Below the pieces are notes generated by a model. It was given only the letters and a program-made list of their open reading frames with translations. It did not search any database and had not been told where the DNA came from. From Ipomoea triloba (taxonomy: Eukaryota > Streptophyta > Magnoliopsida > Solanales > Convolvulaceae), in NCBI RefSeq assembly GCF_003576645.1, contig NC_044919.1:23768712-23832711 (forward strand): a stretch of 64,000 nucleotides of DNA, read 5' to 3'. Positions within the stretch are counted from its first letter, which is position 1; each line of letters opens with the position of its first letter. Both the position numbers and the translations under genes were made by a program. Of this stretch, positions 36,080 to 45,671 are shown one piece after another.

Positions 36080-36680
36080 CGTATATCGTAGGCTTACCAT
36101 CCAATCGTCCGTCTCCTTCCAATGTATCGCCGGAAAACCAGCGCTTATCGTCGCCAGAGAAGCATGGAAGAAGCAGCGAACGCACGACCTGAAGGAGGGA
36201 AGAGGGTGACCGCAGGACACCGCCGCCGTCTTGATCGCAACGCCACAACCGGCCAATTGTCGCCGTCGTCGCACGGACGTCACCAGAACTAGCGCCTTGG
36301 ATCGAACAGCAGCGGCGAGAACAGCGGAAAACCAGCGCAACACCAAGACGACCAAGGCCGCACTTCGTATCGCCTCCCCGCGCCGCCAGAAAACCAGCGA
36401 CACGCCGCCGGCCTCGCTGCAACCCCAAAGCCCGCCGTCATCCTCGCCTCAGCTGCTTCGCGAAACAACCGGCAACAATGGCGGTCGCCACGAACCAACG
36501 TCGCCGTCGTTTGTCTGCCTCAACCGCCAGGCGAAGTCTTCCCCTTGCGTCGCCGTCAACCCTCCAGCATCACCGGGAAAAAACTCCAATCCGGCGATCG
36601 GAAAGGCCAGGACCGCCGGCGAACAAATAACAGGGGAAGGAAAAAAAATGCGAAGCAGCGGGAGAAAAAAAAACACGTAA
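36080..36680 (-). other. GC-rich patch in the LARD-like element
   Basis: A sharp rise in GC content with gccgtcgtcgc and cgccggaaaacc words inside an AT-rich element. Several overlapping open frames (up to about 150 codons) exist on both strands, which is what GC-rich DNA gives; the arginine/alanine/serine-rich translations match nothing I know. It lies about 550-1150 nt downstream of the primer site in the element's own sense, where gag would be expected. It may be a leader segment or captured host exon; I cannot decide. Confidence 0.4.
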
Positions 36681-36864
36681 GCAAGAAAAAAAAATTCTTT
36701 TTTTTATCCAATTGATTTTTACAAATATATATTCCAAATTGAATACTTAATGTAATTTTTATTTTTGTTTGTTGTTTCTTATATGCAGAATACACAGATT
36801 TTCAACAGCCCAAACAAACAAACAAACAAAAAATTACAAATTGAAATATAGAAATAATTTCAAG

Positions 36865-37083
36865 TGTGGCCGTGCTCTCCCGTGCGGCCGTGCGGTCACA
36901 CACCACTCAATGTTACGAAATACACCACTCAATGTTAAGAAACACACCACAATGAAACACACCACAATTTTAAGAAACACACCACAGTGCATATTTGTGT
37001 GGTGTGTTTCTTAACATTGAGTGGTGTATTTCGTAACATTGAGTGGTGTAAACCGCACGGCCGCACGTAAGGGCACGGCCACA
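36865..37083. repeat. Foldback repeat tgtggccgtgc within the LARD-like element
   Basis: The left arm (tgtggccgtgctctcc, gtgcggccgtgcgg, caccactcaatgttacgaaa) is mirrored by the right arm (caatgt/acattgagtggtg ... ccgcacggccgcac ... gcacggccaca). Arms are about 90 bp around a spacer with caccacaatg repeats. No target duplication. Confidence 0.8.
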
Positions 37084-37223
37084 CCTGAACATGACTCTTG
37101 AAATATATATATATACTTAATGCGGAAAAAAAATAATAATTTAGTAGTCCATAACAATTGCATATAATTATTCACGTAAGAATATATAACATATGCAATC
37201 AAAACATGCTAGGCAGAGATAAA

Positions 37224-37240
37224 TCAGGCTCTTGATACCA
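37224..37240 (-). promoter_or_regulatory. Primer-binding site of the LARD-like element
   Basis: On the minus strand TGGTATCAAGAGCCTGA, two bases inside the LTR: the initiator-methionine tRNA site (TGGTATCAGAGC) with one extra A. Confidence 0.85.
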
Positions 37241-37242
37241 AC

Positions 37243-37649
37243 TGTAAGCGAATAAATCACGTAATAACATAAACACGTGAATACGTGATAAACGGATCTT
37301 TAAAATACTAACCTCCAGCCATAGCTTCCAATTGAAGAAGGTTGTGTAATCACACGGGATTGCTGCAGCAGAGTAACATTACTGTTTCTCTCACTTTCTC
37401 AACCCTCTCTTGATGGTGTATGAGGAATGAATTGTTAAGCAGTGAGAGGACCAAAGAGCTCTATTTATACTATCCATATGCCATCAATATGGTAATGTAT
37501 CCCTTCCCTAATTACTCTTACAATCACCATTAGTTATTTACCTTAATTAACTAATGATTATATGGAAGTAATGCACCAAAATAACAATTACCTTTATTAT
37601 TATAATTTACTACCTATATTATAATAATGTAATAGTGGTAAGTGTTACA
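37243..37649 (-). repeat. 5' LTR of the LARD-like element, with TATA box
   Basis: 407 bp, TGTAAGCG...GTGTTACA on the + strand. On the minus strand it has TATAAATAG (37461-37469) preceded by a promoter-like AT-rich U3 segment, so transcription would run leftwards. Near-identical to the left LTR outside the extra tandem copy. Confidence 0.88.
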
Positions 37650-37818
37650 TTTGATACCCATACCTTATGCCTAAACCCATCAACCAATTCAAACACAACC
37701 TAAGTTTAACATTTTATGAAGTATTTGCATGAAAATTAATTACAATGTCTAGTTCAAGAGATATGATAGATGAGTAATATTTGAATTTAATATATTATAT
37801 TTTTTGTGTACTTGTCAT

Positions 37819-37857
<39 letters not shown>

Positions 37858-38053
37858 GGTATTTTGAACTTTATACTACTTATTGCCTTTCAATTCTCAT
37901 GTATACCAAAAATTGGAATTGAAATTCCTAGTAATTTTATTTCCTCCACCCAAACACTGGAATTTAAACTCTCACTTTATTCTCACATTATTTTTTCCCA
38001 TGGAATTGCAATCCTTTTCTCACCTAATTCCTTCCCTCCAACCAAACGCGCCG

Positions 38054-38388
38054 TTAGTTGAGCTTATTAGGTAAGCACTATAATGCGAGGTTTTAAGGTT
38101 AGGATAAAAAAGATTAACTTAATAAAAAATCAATCTAATTAGCCCAAAACTGATAATCCAGAAAGTATAATATATAGGACTAGCCTAAAATCGAAAAGGT
38201 TGGCCTAATTGTCATAACAATATGAGTGTTATTTCAAATATTGTAATTAGAGAATTTTTTTAATGACCTTTATTTTATAAATTAATTTTATTTGTATAAA
38301 AAAAGAAGAGAAAAATAAATTTAAATTATTAAAAAACAAATGGGAGAAAAGAAAGTGACACTTTTTCTTTTTGCTATTTAGGGTCCAT
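38054..38388. other. Gene-free AT-rich stretch
   Basis: Nothing recognisable between the Harbinger nest and the next TIR element. Confidence 0.5.
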
Positions 38389-38574
38389 TTAGAGACCTGA
38401 AAAATGTTTTTCGAAAAATAATTTCAAGAAAATGACTTATTTTTCAGAAAATATTTTAATTTTTTGGTGTTTGGTTGAATGTTAAAAAACTAGTTTTTTC
38501 TGTTTGACTGAAAGTTAATAAATTGTATTTTTTTCTATTTGGTTCATTTTCCAGAACATGAACATATTATTTGT

Positions 38575-38630
<56 letters not shown>

Positions 38631-39022
38631 GTGGTGGTGGTGGTGGTGGTGGTGTTGGTTGTAGTGGTGGTGGTGATGGCGGTGATATGGTAGTGGTGGC
38701 GGTGGTTGCGTTGGTGGTTGTGCGATTGTGTGGTGGTGGTGATGTTGTGATTGTGTTGTGGACTTGTGTTGTGGTGGTTGTGGTGGTAATAATAATAATA
38801 ATCTGGAAACTATAAGTTAAAAAAGAAGAGACGGGAGAGAGATGGGAAATAAAGAATCCGGAAAATGTCTTCCCACTAAAAATTAGGAAGACATTTTCTG
38901 TCAAATTGGATCTTTTTTCCATTGACCATAATGGATCTTTTCTTTTAACTTCATTTTCCTTGTGTACCCAAACATTAGAAAATGACTTCTGGAAGTGAAT
39001 TTCCTGATTTTCAAATGAACCC
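38389..39022. mobile_element. TIR element with (ATA)n and (GGT)n interior
   Basis: The left end AGGGTCCATTTAGAGACC and right end (reverse complement AGGGTTCATTTGAAAATC) are inverted, with gaaaatgactt subterminal words on both sides. The interior holds an ATA microsatellite (38575-38630) followed by GGT/GTG simple repeat (38631-38790). Layout resembles 14767-15909. No clear target duplication, partly because the next element abuts on the right. Confidence 0.65.
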
Positions 39023-39029
39023 TTAGCAT

Positions 39030-39370
39030 ATCCCGGTTTCAAACAAAAATACATAATCCTAAAATGACCAAACACTTTAAATTGTTTCAAACTCATTCAA
39101 AGTCCAAAGTCCAAATATAAATACATAACAAAACAAATGAATGTCTAGGATTTTAACTTTTAATTTCTTATATACTTTGTATATAAATAATATATAATAT
39201 AATATAATAATATACGGGGAATCGGGGTCGGGGTCGGGGCGGGGAATACCCTCCCCGTCCCCGTCCCCGTTCCCCCCGGGGATTAGGAATTTCTCCCCAT
39301 CCCCGCCCCCGTTCCCCGAAATAATTTCCCGAACCCGCCCTGTCGGGGGCGGGTTGAATTGCCATCCCTA
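39030..39370. mobile_element. Truncated hAT element, TAGGGATG family, copy 3
   Basis: From tttcaaacaaaaatacataa onward it matches 3118-3512 nearly base for base, through the AT-rich core and the CGGGG/CCCCG arm to the end ccatcccta. The left half is missing. Confidence 0.88.
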
Positions 39371-39788
39371 ATATCCCCCACCCCCCTCCTTAGTTATAGG
39401 TGTATTCACTTTTCCCCTCTCAATTATTTCTAAAATGATTTTTTTTTTTTTATCCAAACACACTAACTATTTACTATTTACAGTAGATATCCAAAATCTT
39501 AAAAGTAATGACTGAAAAAAAAAGAAAGAATATCAGGGAAATCTCTTAATATAATTGTTCTTTTAATTTGAGCGTATAAAGTAGACAAGATAAATTCTCC
39601 CAATTCTTGTTTTTGAGCATGCAATTAGGATTCATAAATGAGATTTAGGAGAAAATATCTTATTTATTTCTTGTATTTGAATTAAACGAATGATGACACT
39701 GAAACATTTAGCTAATTAATATTCCTAAAAATGGATTCTTAAAATCATACTCCTAGTTTTGAAGGATAAAAAAAAACACAAAAATCAA

Positions 39789-41522
39789 ATGGAAGCAGTA
39801 ACGGAAACGCTGTCCGAAGTCGGGTCACCGGCGGCGACTGCCCGGTCGCCGGAGGACGAGGACCTGCTTCAACGGAGTACGAAGAAAACGAAGAGAGGCC
39901 GCAACCCGACAGTTCAACCCACGGCCAACACATCGACTGAGGCTGTTCAAGAAACCCCCCTTTCTGCGCATCTGTTGTCGCCGGATTCCGTCCACTGGAG
40001 AACGCCAGTCGAAACCCCGAATACGAATTGGAACAACAAGGGGAGCTTCGATTCCACGGAGAGGGTAATGGTGTCGGATGAAGAAACAATGGAGGAGGAC
40101 GACTCGGACCCGAACTGCCCTGTAATTTCGGTATCCAGAGAAGAGAAGGAGCGGCTGCGTCGGCCTTGGAGGCGAACCCTGATAATCAAGGTTCTTGGGC
40201 GAAAAGTCAGCTACACATATCTTCTTCAGAGGCTTCAAAGAATGTGGAAGCCAGAAGCAGGTTTTGACCTCATTGCTATAGACCAGGATTACTTCTTGGC
40301 GCGGTTCGAATCACAGGCTGATTATGAGTACGCGAAGTATGAGGGGCCGTGGATTATTGTCGGTCATTATCTGACTGTTCAAGAGTGGGAGCCGAACTTC
40401 TTCCCCCACAAGAACAAGCTCAACAAATTACTGGTATGGGTAAGATTCCCCACCCTCCCTATTGAGTATTTCGAAGAGGAGTTCCTGTTGAAAATAGGCA
40501 AGAACATTGGTCGTCCAGTGAAGGTGGACACTACAACCAGTCTGGTTTCGATTGGCAAGTTTGCCAGAGTATGCGTTGAATTGGATGTCACTAGGCGGTT
40601 ATTGTCTAAATTCACGCTAGGTGGGGAAGTTGTTCCTATAGAATATGAAGGGATACAAATGGTGTGCTTTAAGTGTGGAATTTATGGCCATAAACAGGGC
40701 CAATGCAGTGCTGAAGCCCAGGGGGAAGAGGTGCCTGAAACTGAAGGGAATGGTGAACAGGGAAGGAATGGGGACTGTTCCAAGAAGGCAGAGCAACCGG
40801 TTGTGCACCAAGCCAAACAGCAAGTCAGGGACTACAAACAGAATTTCGGGGAATGGATGCTCGTCGCAAGGAAGGAAAAGAGAGGGAATCGGAGAGGGGG
40901 TAATCAAACCCCTGGACCCCCAGTCAATCATCGACCTCAAGCCCCCGTCTCAAATTCGGACGCCGGAGGCAGGCTCTCAAAGTCAAGATTTGCCGTCTTG
41001 GAGGACCTGAACGATAAAGGGGATGCGGACCCGGTAAATGGCATGCAGACCACTGAGTACCGGCGTCACAACTTGCCTCCCGCGGAACCTCCCCGGGCAG
41101 TAACTACAACTCTACCGTGGATTAGGACAAACCAAGGGCACCAACACACGACTTTGCAGAACTTTGAGCAACAGCGGTACATGGGACGTCAATCTGACCA
41201 ACCGAACCGTGGGGCCTTTAGGGGCAGAGGTGGCAGAGGTGGCACAGGAAATACACCGAGAAGGGCTGCGGCGGAAGCAGAACACACGGTGGTGAGGGGT
41301 TCCAACTATGGAAAGCAGATTGTTAGAACAGTGGTGAATCGCACAGATACAGACCCTGGACCATCCCATACGTATGCAAACGACTATGAGCTGGTTGGGG
41401 ATCCTCCGGATGTACCCACAATTTTTACTAATAGACTAGAGGATCAGGATGATGCTTTAATGGAAGAAGTTGGTCACTTGGACCAAGGTTTACCGATGGG
41501 GCGGGATCGCCAGTGCTCTTGA
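39789..41522 (+). CDS. LINE ORF1 protein (DUF4283-like, CCHC zinc knuckle)
   Basis: RNA-binding protein of the LINE particle. I choose the ATG at 39789 (MEAVTETLSEV, 577 residues) because the longer reading from 39759 adds only KDKKKHKNQ from an A-rich leader. A disordered acidic start is followed by the DUF4283-type domain (about residues 120-280; RPWRRTLIIKVLGRKVSYT, then WIIVGHYLTVQEWEP, then RPVKVDTTTSLVSIGKFARVCV), a zinc knuckle CFKCGIYGHKQGQC (about residue 293), and a long low-complexity tail with RGRGGRGG. It is followed in the same frame by ORF2 after one TGA. Confidence 0.92.
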   Translation: MEAVTETLSEVGSPAATARSPEDEDLLQRSTKKTKRGRNPTVQPTANTSTEAVQETPLSAHLLSPDSVHWRTPVETPNTNWNNKGSFDSTERVMVSDEETMEEDDSDPNCPVISVSREEKERLRRPWRRTLIIKVLGRKVSYTYLLQRLQRMWKPEAGFDLIAIDQDYFLARFESQADYEYAKYEGPWIIVGHYLTVQEWEPNFFPHKNKLNKLLVWVRFPTLPIEYFEEEFLLKIGKNIGRPVKVDTTTSLVSIGKFARVCVELDVTRRLLSKFTLGGEVVPIEYEGIQMVCFKCGIYGHKQGQCSAEAQGEEVPETEGNGEQGRNGDCSKKAEQPVVHQAKQQVRDYKQNFGEWMLVARKEKRGNRRGGNQTPGPPVNHRPQAPVSNSDAGGRLSKSRFAVLEDLNDKGDADPVNGMQTTEYRRHNLPPAEPPRAVTTTLPWIRTNQGHQHTTLQNFEQQRYMGRQSDQPNRGAFRGRGGRGGTGNTPRRAAAEAEHTVVRGSNYGKQIVRTVVNRTDTDPGPSHTYANDYELVGDPPDVPTIFTNRLEDQDDALMEEVGHLDQGLPMGRDRQCS

Positions 41523-41549
41523 GCACTGTGTTTGTTGCCGCTGTTTGTT

Positions 41550-44500
41550 ATGATCTGTTTGATTTGGAATTGCCAAGGGGCGGCGTCCAAGTCGTTTCGC
41601 CGTGCCCTCTTCACGTTCATTCGGTTGCATAAACCAATTTTTGTATGCCTCCTTGAACCTAAGGTGTCAGGGGTTCAAGCAGATAAACTTTGTTCGAGCT
41701 TCGGCTTTGTGGAATGGATTAGAGTTGAAGCCGTAGGATTTTCAGGCGGAATTTGGATCCTATGGAAGAACGCTATAACCATTGATATTATTAGCACTCA
41801 CCCTCAGTTCATAACAATTCGAATTGATGACAAAATTGATGAACCTTGGATGTTTTCTGCAGTTTATGGAAGCCCAAACCAATCATTGCGGCGTAATTTG
41901 TTTGCAGATCTTACATGCCACAATTCTAGCTGGCAAGGACCTTGGCTAGTTGCAGGCGACTTCAACTCGGTGATGGCACAGGAGGAGGTTAGTAATCCAG
42001 GAGCACTCTCTGCTGCCAGATGTGTGGAGTTCAATACATGGATATTTAGAGAAGGCTTAATCGACCTTGGGTATTCAGGCCCCAAGTTTACATGGGCAAG
42101 AGGAATAAGCACTTCAACTTTTCGAGGAGCTAGACTCGATAGAGCCCTTGGAAATGTGGATTGGAAGCTTCGTTACCCCGACGCGGAGGTCGAACATCTG
42201 CCAAGGGTGGAGTCGGACCACACTCCCTTACTTGTCAATACCCAGCCGAGAAATACTAATCATAACACTAAGTATTTTAGATACAACATGGCATGGGCTA
42301 CACACTCCTCTTTCCAATCGACTGTCCAGCAGAACTGGGATAACAGTAAAGGCTTGGAGCATAATAAAGGCAAGGTGGCGGCTGCATTAACTACTTGGAA
42401 TGTGACTACTTTTGGTAATATTTTCCATAGAAAGAAAAGGGTTCTAGCCAGAATTTCGGGGGTCCAATCTCGCTTAGCCTTCCATGCAACACCCGAATTG
42501 ATAAAACTAGACAAGATGCTCAAGCAAGAGCTAGAAGAAGTTCTTTATCAGGAAGAACTCATATGGTTCCAGCGGTCAAGGGAGGAATGGATTAAGTCCG
42601 GGGATAGGAACACTAGGTATTACCATGCGGCGACCTCAGCGAAGGGTAATCTTGCAAGAATCAAATCACTTAAGGATGCAAACGACTCTTGGATCACAGA
42701 CGAGCAGCGAATTAAGGAACATGTATGCGACTATTACAAGAGCCTGTTCACAAAGGACCCAGATGCACTCCCTACTGAGTCTATACAGGGAAGATTCCCA
42801 GAGTTGTCACATGAGGAGTGGGAAGAAGTCAACAGACCCTTTACAAAAGAAGAAATAAAACAAGCGTTGTTCGACATGTCCCCATCCAAAGCACCGGGAC
42901 CGGATGGGTTTAGTGCTAGTTTTTACCAGCATACTTGGGAAATAGTAGGGAGCTCACTAACTGATTTCACTTTGAAATTTTTTGCAGATGGCCAAATGCC
43001 AGTCGGGTGTAATGATACACTCATCTCTCTCATCCCGAAGGGATCTAACCCGGTGACAATCAAGCAGTTTCGCCCAATCGGACTGTGCAACGTCACATAT
43101 AAGCTACTGACCAAGACCATGACTAATCGCCTGAGAGAGATCTCAAAGAAGTTAATAGGACCACACCAGTCAAGTTTCGTACCCGAGAGGCAGATTACAG
43201 ATAATATCCTAGCCTACCAAGAGGCGCTCAACTCGATGAATAATAAGAAAGGGAGATCAGGTTGGATGGTCCTTAAAGTTGACTTGGAGAAAGCATACGA
43301 CAGACTATCTTGGGAATTCATAGATGATACACTGCAAACCATTGGCCTCAACCAGTCTTGGAGGAGGAATATCCTTACTTGTCTAAATACATCTAGACTA
43401 TCAGTAAACTGGAATGGGGATCGTTTAGAATGGTTTCAACCAAGTCGCGGGATAAGACAGGGAGACCCCCTATCACCCCTCCTCTTTGCTTTATGTGTTG
43501 AGAGACTTAGCATCTTAATTAATCAATTTGTTAGTGCAGGTATTTGGAAAGGCTTGAAGTTCACCAAACAAGGACCTTACATAACGCATCTCTTTTTTGC
43601 AGACGACTTAGTACTCTTTGGGGAAGCCACGATTGCTCAAGCAAAGGCGATAAAGGAGAGCTTGGATATATTCTGTAAAGCATCTGGCCAGAGTGTTAGC
43701 CTCCAGAAGTCAGCAGTTTACTTTTCCAAAAATACTCCCATGGAATTACAGTGGAGCATTACCAGCACATTAGGCGTTTCTAAAGTAGAGGACCTCGGGA
43801 GATATCTCGGGGTCCCCTCCTTCCATGGTCGAATCACGAAGGATTCCTTTGCAGGGATTATCGAGAGGATTCAAGCCAGACTCACTGGGTGGAGATCAAA
43901 AACGCTATCACTTGCGGGGAGACATGTAATGGTACAGTCAGTACTCGAAACAATACCATATTATTCCATGCAGTCAATTCTCCTCCCGGTGGGGGTACTA
44001 GAAGCCATTGAACGAATCATCCGCAACTTCTTATGGGGAGGCTCGGAGGGAGTAAGGAAAGCCCACCTTGTCAACTGGGGCACGGTCACGTTAAGCAAAG
44101 CCTGTGGTGGGTTGGGAATACGCAAGCTTGAAGAAATGAATCACGCGTTCCTTGCGAAACTTGGCTGGAGGATTTTACGTGATGAGAACACCCTTTGGGT
44201 GCAGATTATGAAGGCCAAATACTCAGCAGCGTCAAAGGATTGTGACCTCTGGCAGCCCAAGAAAGGCATGTCCAACGCATGGAAAGGCCTATTGAAATCT
44301 AGGTATATTCTCAAGAAAGGAATCAAAAAAGTTGTGATCAATGGCAGAGACACACTGTTTTGGTTGGATACTTGGTTGGGTGAGAAGCCACTTAAGGAGA
44401 GTGCTATAACGGCGATGTCATTACCTGAGATGTATAGAACAATAGCAACTTATTGGGATACGACCGTTGGGTGGAAATGGTCTCAGTTTGAACACTTACT

Positions 44501-45671
44501 GCCAGAAACAATATTGGACAAGTTAGCAGCGACGATCATTAGCCATGATGAGGAGGATACGGATAGAATTGGATGGAAAAATGAAACCTCTGGTTTATAC
44601 TCGGTTAAAACTGCCTACGACTTCGCTACTGGTTCTACTAACTCCATTGAGGCAGCAAAATGGAATAATGTTTGGAGATTAAAAGTGCCTAGCCGAATTA
44701 GAATTTTCATCTGGTTGGTTAGGCACGGCAGAATCATGACCAACCAATACAGGTTCAAATGCGGTATGACAGATTGCGACAAATGCAAGATATGTGGAGA
44801 GATCGTGGAGGACACGGAACATGTACTCCGACGATGCCCAGCTGCGGACGAAGTCTGGAAGAATGTGCTATCAAGAGCCTACGGAATCAGTAGGGCTCTA
44901 CCATTCATTGAATGGCTGGACAATGGAATTAGAGGACAAGAGAATGGTAATTACCCAAGCAACTCTGCCGCACTGTTTGCCACCACGATGTGGTGGGTTT
45001 GGAGGTGGAGGAACGACGTGGTGTTTAACGATATAACCAAGCCGCTAAGGTACAAATTGGCGTGGATTCAAACCCAAGAGAAGGAGTTCGAAAGGGCCTT
45101 TGCAAAATCAAATGGGCGTCATTCAGATCAATACACTGATCAGTGGGTAAGCTTAAGTTGGTCGAAACCACAACCAGGCTCTGTGAAAATTAATGTAGAT
45201 GGAGCTGTGGACTTGCTGACATACCAAGCAGGGTGTGGTGGAGTAATCAGGGACTCAAATGGTCAATGGAAGGGTGGCTATGTCCAGAACATAGGTATAT
45301 GTACTCCACTGGAAGCTGAAGCCTGGGCAACATTGAGAGGTATACAGCTAGCTGTCTCCATGGGGCATACTAACATCATTATTGAATCAGATTCAAGTGA
45401 ATTGGTTGAAGGTCTAATTGCAATGAACAAACCTAGCAGTGTGATATTCAACTTGCTGAAGGCATGCAGACGTGAACTTGCTGCCTGCGAATCATGGCGG
45501 ATAGAGACAGTAAAACGTGAGCAGAATCGTCTTGCTGATGCAGTTGCGTCCATGTACAAACGTTATCCCAGAGGCCTACATATCCTTCGGGAGCCACCAT
45601 ATCAAGTGATGGCCTTATTAAGTGATGATTTAGAGGCCATACCACAATGGCGATATACCTGTTGTAACTAA
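41550..45671 (+). CDS. LINE ORF2 protein: endonuclease, RT, zf-RVT, RNase H
   Basis: 1373 residues from the first ATG (41550); the frame is open upstream to the ORF1 stop. Domains: exonuclease-endonuclease-phosphatase endonuclease (1-230; IWNCQGA, LEPK, AVYGSPN, VAGDFNS, SDHTPLL); RT (about 440-720; PSKAPGPDGFSASFYQ, LISLIPKG, FRPIGLCNVTYK, KVDLEKAYDRLSW, GIRQGDPLSPLLF, FFADDLVLFGE); zf-RVT (about 1030-1110; SRIRIFIWLV, CKICGE, ETEHVLRRCP-like); RNase H (about 1205-1340) with the acidic residues in NVDGAVD, PLEAEAWA, IESDSSE and NRLADAVA. It nicks target DNA and copies LINE RNA there. Every catalytic motif I can check is present. Confidence 0.94.
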   Translation: MICLIWNCQGAASKSFRRALFTFIRLHKPIFVCLLEPKVSGVQADKLCSSFGFVEWIRVEAVGFSGGIWILWKNAITIDIISTHPQFITIRIDDKIDEPWMFSAVYGSPNQSLRRNLFADLTCHNSSWQGPWLVAGDFNSVMAQEEVSNPGALSAARCVEFNTWIFREGLIDLGYSGPKFTWARGISTSTFRGARLDRALGNVDWKLRYPDAEVEHLPRVESDHTPLLVNTQPRNTNHNTKYFRYNMAWATHSSFQSTVQQNWDNSKGLEHNKGKVAAALTTWNVTTFGNIFHRKKRVLARISGVQSRLAFHATPELIKLDKMLKQELEEVLYQEELIWFQRSREEWIKSGDRNTRYYHAATSAKGNLARIKSLKDANDSWITDEQRIKEHVCDYYKSLFTKDPDALPTESIQGRFPELSHEEWEEVNRPFTKEEIKQALFDMSPSKAPGPDGFSASFYQHTWEIVGSSLTDFTLKFFADGQMPVGCNDTLISLIPKGSNPVTIKQFRPIGLCNVTYKLLTKTMTNRLREISKKLIGPHQSSFVPERQITDNILAYQEALNSMNNKKGRSGWMVLKVDLEKAYDRLSWEFIDDTLQTIGLNQSWRRNILTCLNTSRLSVNWNGDRLEWFQPSRGIRQGDPLSPLLFALCVERLSILINQFVSAGIWKGLKFTKQGPYITHLFFADDLVLFGEATIAQAKAIKESLDIFCKASGQSVSLQKSAVYFSKNTPMELQWSITSTLGVSKVEDLGRYLGVPSFHGRITKDSFAGIIERIQARLTGWRSKTLSLAGRHVMVQSVLETIPYYSMQSILLPVGVLEAIERIIRNFLWGGSEGVRKAHLVNWGTVTLSKACGGLGIRKLEEMNHAFLAKLGWRILRDENTLWVQIMKAKYSAASKDCDLWQPKKGMSNAWKGLLKSRYILKKGIKKVVINGRDTLFWLDTWLGEKPLKESAITAMSLPEMYRTIATYWDTTVGWKWSQFEHLLPETILDKLAATIISHDEEDTDRIGWKNETSGLYSVKTAYDFATGSTNSIEAAKWNNVWRLKVPSRIRIFIWLVRHGRIMTNQYRFKCGMTDCDKCKICGEIVEDTEHVLRRCPAADEVWKNVLSRAYGISRALPFIEWLDNGIRGQENGNYPSNSAALFATTMWWVWRWRNDVVFNDITKPLRYKLAWIQTQEKEFERAFAKSNGRHSDQYTDQWVSLSWSKPQPGSVKINVDGAVDLLTYQAGCGGVIRDSNGQWKGGYVQNIGICTPLEAEAWATLRGIQLAVSMGHTNIIIESDSSELVEGLIAMNKPSSVIFNLLKACRRELAACESWRIETVKREQNRLADAVASMYKRYPRGLHILREPPYQVMALLSDDLEAIPQWRYTCCN

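Larger units (their letters stand above)
30305..37649 (-). mobile_element. Non-autonomous LTR retrotransposon without gag or pol (LARD-like)
   Basis: Two LTRs (30305-30820, 37243-37649) with TGTAA...TTACA ends enclose a 6.4-kb interior. A perfect 5-bp duplication tttga (30300-30304 and 37650-37654) proves the borders. The primer site (37224-37240) and polypurine tract (30821-30831) show it lies on the minus strand. No gag, protease, integrase or RT text in any frame; the longest open stretches come from a GC-rich patch at 36.1-36.7 kb. This fits a large retrotransposon derivative moved by enzymes from another element. Repeated interior words (cttgcctgtaggctaaagtt, tgtggctactc) mark old internal duplications. 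Confidence 0.9.
30045..37700. mobile_element. Tourist-like (PIF/Harbinger) MITE, second shell of the nest
   Basis: The left end is GGGTGTGTTTGGTTCG; the right end, reverse-complemented, is GGTTGTGTTTGAATTGG. Target TAA lies on both sides (30042-30044 and 37701-37703). Inner arms share ggtatgggtatcaaa (left) and its complement tttgatacccatacc (right). Without the LTR element inside it would be about 0.3 kb. Confidence 0.87.
29454..38053. mobile_element. PIF/Harbinger-like TIR element, outer shell of a nest
   Basis: The left end is CAGGGGTTTGGTTGGAGGG; the right end, reverse-complemented, is CGGCGCGTTTGGTTGGAGGG. Both are flanked by TTA (29451-29453 and 38054-38056), the Harbinger target site. 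The arms share aatt(g)caattcc and ccaaac words. Its own sequence is about 0.94 kb (29454-30044 and 37704-38053); the rest is a later insertion. No transposase, so non-autonomous. An (AAT)n microsatellite lies at 37822-37855. Confidence 0.85.

Noticed and set aside
36005..36680. Up to 150-codon ORFs at 36.0-36.7 kb as genes
   Set aside because: They overlap on both strands, are low complexity, and lie in a non-coding retrotransposon interior; kept only as a composition anomaly.
38558..38815. Poly-isoleucine/glycine ORFs at 38.5-39.1 kb
   Set aside because: Translations of ATA and GGT microsatellites.
39825..41369. Minus-strand ORFs over the LINE
   Set aside because: Shadows of LINE ORF1; no recognisable content.
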